Origin: CAZXDS01 sp964639525
GTDB lineage: Bacteria > Bacteroidota > Ignavibacteria > Ignavibacteriales > Melioribacteraceae
DNA length: 6,682 nt
Direction of reading: 5' to 3'
NCBI GenBank assembly: GCA_964639525.1
Contig: CAZXDS010000182.1
Span: forward strand, 1 to 6,682
The number at the start of each line of letters is the position of its first letter. Positions within the stretch are counted from its first letter, which is position 1. Shown here one piece after another: positions 3,741 to 6,682 of the stretch. The position numbers and the translations under genes were made by a program. The notes under the pieces were generated by a model. The model was not told the DNA's origin, did not search any database, and was given only the letters and a program-made list of their open reading frames with translations.

Positions 3741-6682
3741 TTAAACTCTTATATTCGGATTATGATATAACAACAGCATTAGAATTCCTAAAAGTAAAAT
3801 TGCAGTTGCGGCACTGTAACCGATTAGAAACAGTATTTTATATCTCACTGCTCTTTTCAATTCGATAAATTCAGCCGATCGTTCAATCTTAATTTTATCG
3901 CATTTACCAAAAGTATATTGTTCAATTAAACTATCAATTTTTTCAGTATTTGTAAAAGGGTTTTCATCATTTTGATAACTTTTTAATTCATTAAAAAAGT
4001 CAATGAACAATTTGTAGTAAAAATAAAATCCCGCCGCAAGCAGAACAGTCAATAAAATAGGAGTTCCTACAATAAAATAAAAAATATAATAAATTATTAC
4101 GGCTATAATAAATCCGATTATTCCGCCTCCGAACAAACTTGTAGTTATTGTTAAATCATCATCATCCAACGTTAAAAAATAGATAATAACCAAACCGATA
4201 ATTACGATAAAATACCAACTGCTAATAGACCAAATTGATTTCGGCAAATAGTTTTCCGAACTAAAAAACGAATACGAAACTAAAAACACAGCGACAGTAA
4301 ACGGCAGTAAAATCCCTACAAAATACAGTAACTTATTCCATTTTACCGATGATGTTTTTCCCGAGTTAATATTTTCCGCTTCGGATTTTGCTTTTTTATA
4401 CCGCTTTGCAATTTCAGTATCGGGAAAATATTCTTCAAAAAATTCCATAAATTTTTTCAGTCTTGCGTCAAAATCTTTACCGCCGTATATGTACTTGGTT
4501 TCATCCTCATTAAGAGGATATTCGTGAAAAAATATTGATAACCATGCAATAGTTACTGAATTTGGATTATTCAGCTTCTCATTTAGTTCATGCTTCAATT
4601 TTTCTTTATTCTCAATAAGATCTTCGGGTTTATGAAGAGCAATTTTTTCAACAGGCTTGCCATCTTTCATTTTGTTCAGATAAAGAACAGGACTCCAGTC
4701 AAATCCCCGGATAATTTTCAATAATGCAATGTTGTCGTTATAAGGGGAATTTCTCCATTCGGCATCTTTCATATTGAATACTTCTTGGCAATATTCAATT
4801 TCTCCGGAATATTCTTTCATTTCTAAAAACGTATAGATTTTTGCATTTTTATTTTTTAGAATTTTCTTATACTTATGGAAATGCTCGTCGAATTCTTTTC
4901 CCAAATCAAAAAGATTGTAACACATATCTCCGCTTAATCCTTCGTAGCCTCTTTCCGGATCGAGAATATAAGGTAAAAGTTTCGGAAGTTTTTTTGATTC
5001 AAAAGTATATTTTTTAACCGCTTCTTCAAATTTGTTAAAAATAGCCGGGCTCATAAAATTTAACCAAACGGAAAATTTTTTAAGTATCATTATTTCCGCT
5101 GTTTCATCGGGATGATCGAATAAATAATCCGCCAGCTCCTGAACAGACTTAAAAGAAATTGCTCCCTCATCACGAGGATGATAATAAGGAACATTTTTTT
5201 CAACGGAAAAAAGTAAATCGTAAATAACATAATAAATAGCCAATTCTTTTTTATAACGTTCAAAATAGTTTCGATATTTTTCTACTTCGTCAACTGCATT
5301 TTTTGAAAGAAGATATAAATAAAATTTGTCGTTGGGGTTCGTAAGCAATTCCCGATACTCCGAAATATTGTCGTCCAAAGCCCACATTATTTCTTTTTTA
5401 GTTTTGTAGGGTTTTCCATCAATTCCAATATAAGGGAAATTTCTGTCAAGAATATAAACGGCAAATGCCGTTCCGGTTACTTCATCGTCTTTAAATTTAT
5501 AATCCGTTATATCGGCAACTTCTACAAAAAGTGTTTGTGCCCCTTGTTCTTTTAACCATTGTTTTATCGTTCCGCGATACAGATGCTTGCGTCCTGTTTC
5601 GGGATAATCATTTATTAATTTTGCAAGTTCTTCAGGGCTTGATGCAGATAATTTTTCCCCGTTTTTATCACTGCCGAAAGCAAAAATATTTTTATATTTT
5701 GGCTTAGGCTCGGTTAGAATATCCGGAGCCTCCCCTTGCAGCCATTTATTAACTTCATCATATCCCCAGCGAAGTTTATGATCCTTTTGCGTTAATCCCT
5801 TTATTAAGTATGCTATTTCATCGTTCAAGTCAGCCGGCAATGGCGGATTTCCATCAAACATTAATCTCAAAAATTCTAAATCGTCCGTTCCGTTTGGCGG
5901 AACTTCGCCTGTCCAAACTTCCCAAATTGTTATTCCGAGTGCGTAATAATCTACAGCTTTAGTAATCATTGTTTCGCCGTGAAGATTCATTCTGTACTCC
6001 GGCGCTGCATATACCGGTGTTTGGAAAATATTTGTTCTTCTAAATTGTTCGCCTTTATCAATTAGCGAAGCAATTCCAAAATCACCGAGTAGAAGATTTT
6101 TCCTTTTATTCTTTGTAAGAAAGATATTTGACGGTTTTATGTCGCGGTGAATAATTCCGTTTTCGTGACAGTAATGCAGTCCTTCATTAATTTCACTGAT
6201 GTATTCCTTAATTAATTTTTTATTGTTGATTGGAATGTACTCAATCAGCGAACCTTTATCGGCGTATTCAAGAATTTCAAAAAATCGTTCTTCAAAGTAG
6301 CCATAATCAATTACTGAAATAATGTCGGGATGTTCAAACTTTCGTATTCTATCTATCAAATCAATTTTGGGTTTTACAAAAGGATAATAATATTTCAGCA
6401 CAAATTGTTCTGCTTCCCTTTCAATTAGAAATATCTGTGCTTCCGAAGTTGACTCGGATATTTTTGCTATCAAACGATATTGTTTGTCATTGAATGAATA
6501 TAGATTGTCTTTTATTTGTCCGAGAACTATATTCCCGCCGAAACCGGATTTGATAACAGCATCACCGACTCTTTCTGTCTGCGCATTTAACTTAACTGTT
6601 TCGTCAAGCCTTACTGTTTTGTTGTCATCAAGCCGAACAGTGTTAGAGTTATCAATTTTTATTGTGTTTTTATTTTCGGACA
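3741..6682 (-). CDS. Membrane-anchored Ser/Thr protein kinase, 5' end at or beyond the window edge
   Basis: Residues are numbered from the TTG at 6471-6473, although the frame stays open another 69 codons to base 6680. The kinase domain (about 1-247) has the ATP-contacting Lys in VLK (K27), catalytic HRDIKPSN (109-116), DFG (131-133), APE (157-159) and the D175/R235 structural positions. Activation-loop T147 and T152 are possible phosphosites. The nucleotide loop (ESTSEAQIF) lacks glycines and no clear alpha-C Glu is seen, so the N-lobe is divergent. Residues 260-700 are soluble, with about four weak repeats. About five membrane helices follow (about 715-736, 749-768, 779-802, 803-824, 879-903), placing the kinase in the cytoplasm at the membrane. 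The TTG is a poor start: it has no Shine-Dalgarno and sits against the nucleotide loop. The only other in-frame NTG is the one whose last two bases are 6681-6682, which would give about 980 residues. The frame ends in TAA, 53 nt before the ATPase. Confidence 0.92.
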   Translation of the reverse strand, partial: SENKNTIKIDNSNTVRLDDNKTVRLDETVKLNAQTERVGDAVIKSGFGGNIVLGQIKDNLYSFNDKQYRLIAKISESTSEAQIFLIEREAEQFVLKYYYPFVKPKIDLIDRIRKFEHPDIISVIDYGYFEERFFEILEYADKGSLIEYIPINNKKLIKEYISEINEGLHYCHENGIIHRDIKPSNIFLTKNKRKNLLLGDFGIASLIDKGEQFRRTNIFQTPVYAAPEYRMNLHGETMITKAVDYYALGITIWEVWTGEVPPNGTDDLEFLRLMFDGNPPLPADLNDEIAYLIKGLTQKDHKLRWGYDEVNKWLQGEAPDILTEPKPKYKNIFAFGSDKNGEKLSASSPEELAKLINDYPETGRKHLYRGTIKQWLKEQGAQTLFVEVADITDYKFKDDEVTGTAFAVYILDRNFPYIGIDGKPYKTKKEIMWALDDNISEYRELLTNPNDKFYLYLLSKNAVDEVEKYRNYFERYKKELAIYYVIYDLLFSVEKNVPYYHPRDEGAISFKSVQELADYLFDHPDETAEIMILKKFSVWLNFMSPAIFNKFEEAVKKYTFESKKLPKLLPYILDPERGYEGLSGDMCYNLFDLGKEFDEHFHKYKKILKNKNAKIYTFLEMKEYSGEIEYCQEVFNMKDAEWRNSPYNDNIALLKIIRGFDWSPVLYLNKMKDGKPVEKIALHKPEDLIENKEKLKHELNEKLNNPNSVTIAWLSIFFHEYPLNEDETKYIYGGKDFDARLKKFMEFFEEYFPDTEIAKRYKKAKSEAENINSGKTSSVKWNKLLYFVGILLPFTVAVFLVSYSFFSSENYLPKSIWSISSWYFIVIIGLVIIYFLTLDDDDLTITTSLFGGGIIGFIIAVIIYYIFYFIVGTPILLTVLLAAGFYFYYKLFIDFFNELKSYQNDENPFTNTEKIDSLIEQYTFGKCDKIKIERSAEFIELKRAVRYKILFLIGYSAATAILLLGILMLLLYHNPNIRV
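4539..5675 (-). repeat. Four diverged internal repeats in the kinase's central region
   Basis: Between the kinase domain and the membrane helices, about 40-residue units recur at protein positions 267-309, 351-389, 432-473 and 603-645 (counted from the TTG). Units 1 and 3 share the pattern EELAxLxxxxPET ending in WL (SPEELAKLINDYPETG and SVQELADYLFDHPDET). Units 2 and 4 share DGKPxxK followed by a charged helix and L-x-NPN, ending in a hydrophobic strand or helix (for example IDGKPYKTK and KDGKPVEKI). Unit 4 also has the PEDL and WL signatures, linking the two types. They may be small helical modules that bind partners or sense a ligand. Similarity was judged by eye and is weak for units 2 and 4. 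Confidence 0.4.
6585..6668 (-). repeat. Four T-[VI]-[KR]-[LI] motifs at the kinase N-terminus
   Basis: In the kinase frame upstream of the TTG, the peptide reads NTIKID (6651-6668), NTVRLD (6627-6644), KTVRLD (6603-6620) and ETVKLN (6585-6602). The threonines are spaced 8, 8 and 6 residues apart in a polar, probably disordered tail ahead of the kinase domain. FHA domains bind phosphothreonine and often select the +3 residue, with Ile/Leu or Asp favoured in known cases. Every copy here has Leu or Ile at +3. The array therefore looks like a set of docking sites for the FHA protein encoded downstream. The repeats are seen directly; phosphorylation and binding are inferred. Confidence 0.7.

Noticed and set aside
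6471..6473. TTG as the kinase start codon
   Set aside because: It has no Shine-Dalgarno, abuts the nucleotide loop, and the frame continues upstream for 69 protein-like codons.
1..6682. CRISPR array, tRNA/rRNA gene, insertion sequence or attachment site
   Set aside because: No regularly spaced DNA repeats, clover-leaf sequence, transposase or integrase motif was seen on either strand; the window is almost entirely protein-coding.

Overview
The window carries four genes, all on the minus strand and read from the right edge to the left: a membrane-attached Ser/Thr protein kinase, a triple-module AAA+ ATPase of the CbxX/SpoVK type, a small zinc-ribbon/FHA phosphothreonine-binding protein, and a 171-residue protein with one membrane segment. 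Coding density is very high. The gaps are 53 nt (kinase to ATPase), a 1-nt TAATG overlap (ATPase to FHA) and 67 nt (FHA to last gene), so a single transcription unit is likely. The unit may begin beyond the right edge, because the kinase frame is open to the last base of the window.

The DNA is AT-rich and the proteins are rich in Ile, Lys and Asn. Clear Shine-Dalgarno sequences precede the three genes whose starts are inside the window (AAAGGA, GGAGGA, AGGAG). This fits a low-GC bacterium, perhaps of the Bacteroidota/Ignavibacteriota (FCB) type. No ribosomal or housekeeping marker is present, so the taxonomic guess is weak. No tRNA, rRNA, CRISPR array, insertion sequence or integrase was seen.

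Region by region. 3741-6682: kinase, with four spaced T-[VI]-[KR]-[LI] motifs at the extreme N-terminus, then a kinase domain, a long soluble region with about four diverged internal repeats, and about five C-terminal membrane helices. 1189-3687: ATPase with an N-terminal zinc ribbon, a degenerate first AAA module and two intact ones. 689-1189: two zinc-binding clusters followed by an FHA domain with its key residues intact. 662-686: a hairpin just after the FHA stop codon. 106-621: small membrane protein. 1-105: no supported gene.

Working model (inference): the membrane kinase phosphorylates threonines, possibly those in its own N-terminal TVRL-type motifs. The FHA protein reads that mark. 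The AAA+ protein, whose N-terminal zinc ribbon has the same cysteine spacing as that of the FHA protein, remodels or disassembles a target on that cue. The small membrane protein could be an anchor, target or effector. The gene set resembles regulated NTPase/kinase/FHA signalling cassettes found in bacterial secretion and conflict systems, but nothing in the window identifies the final output.
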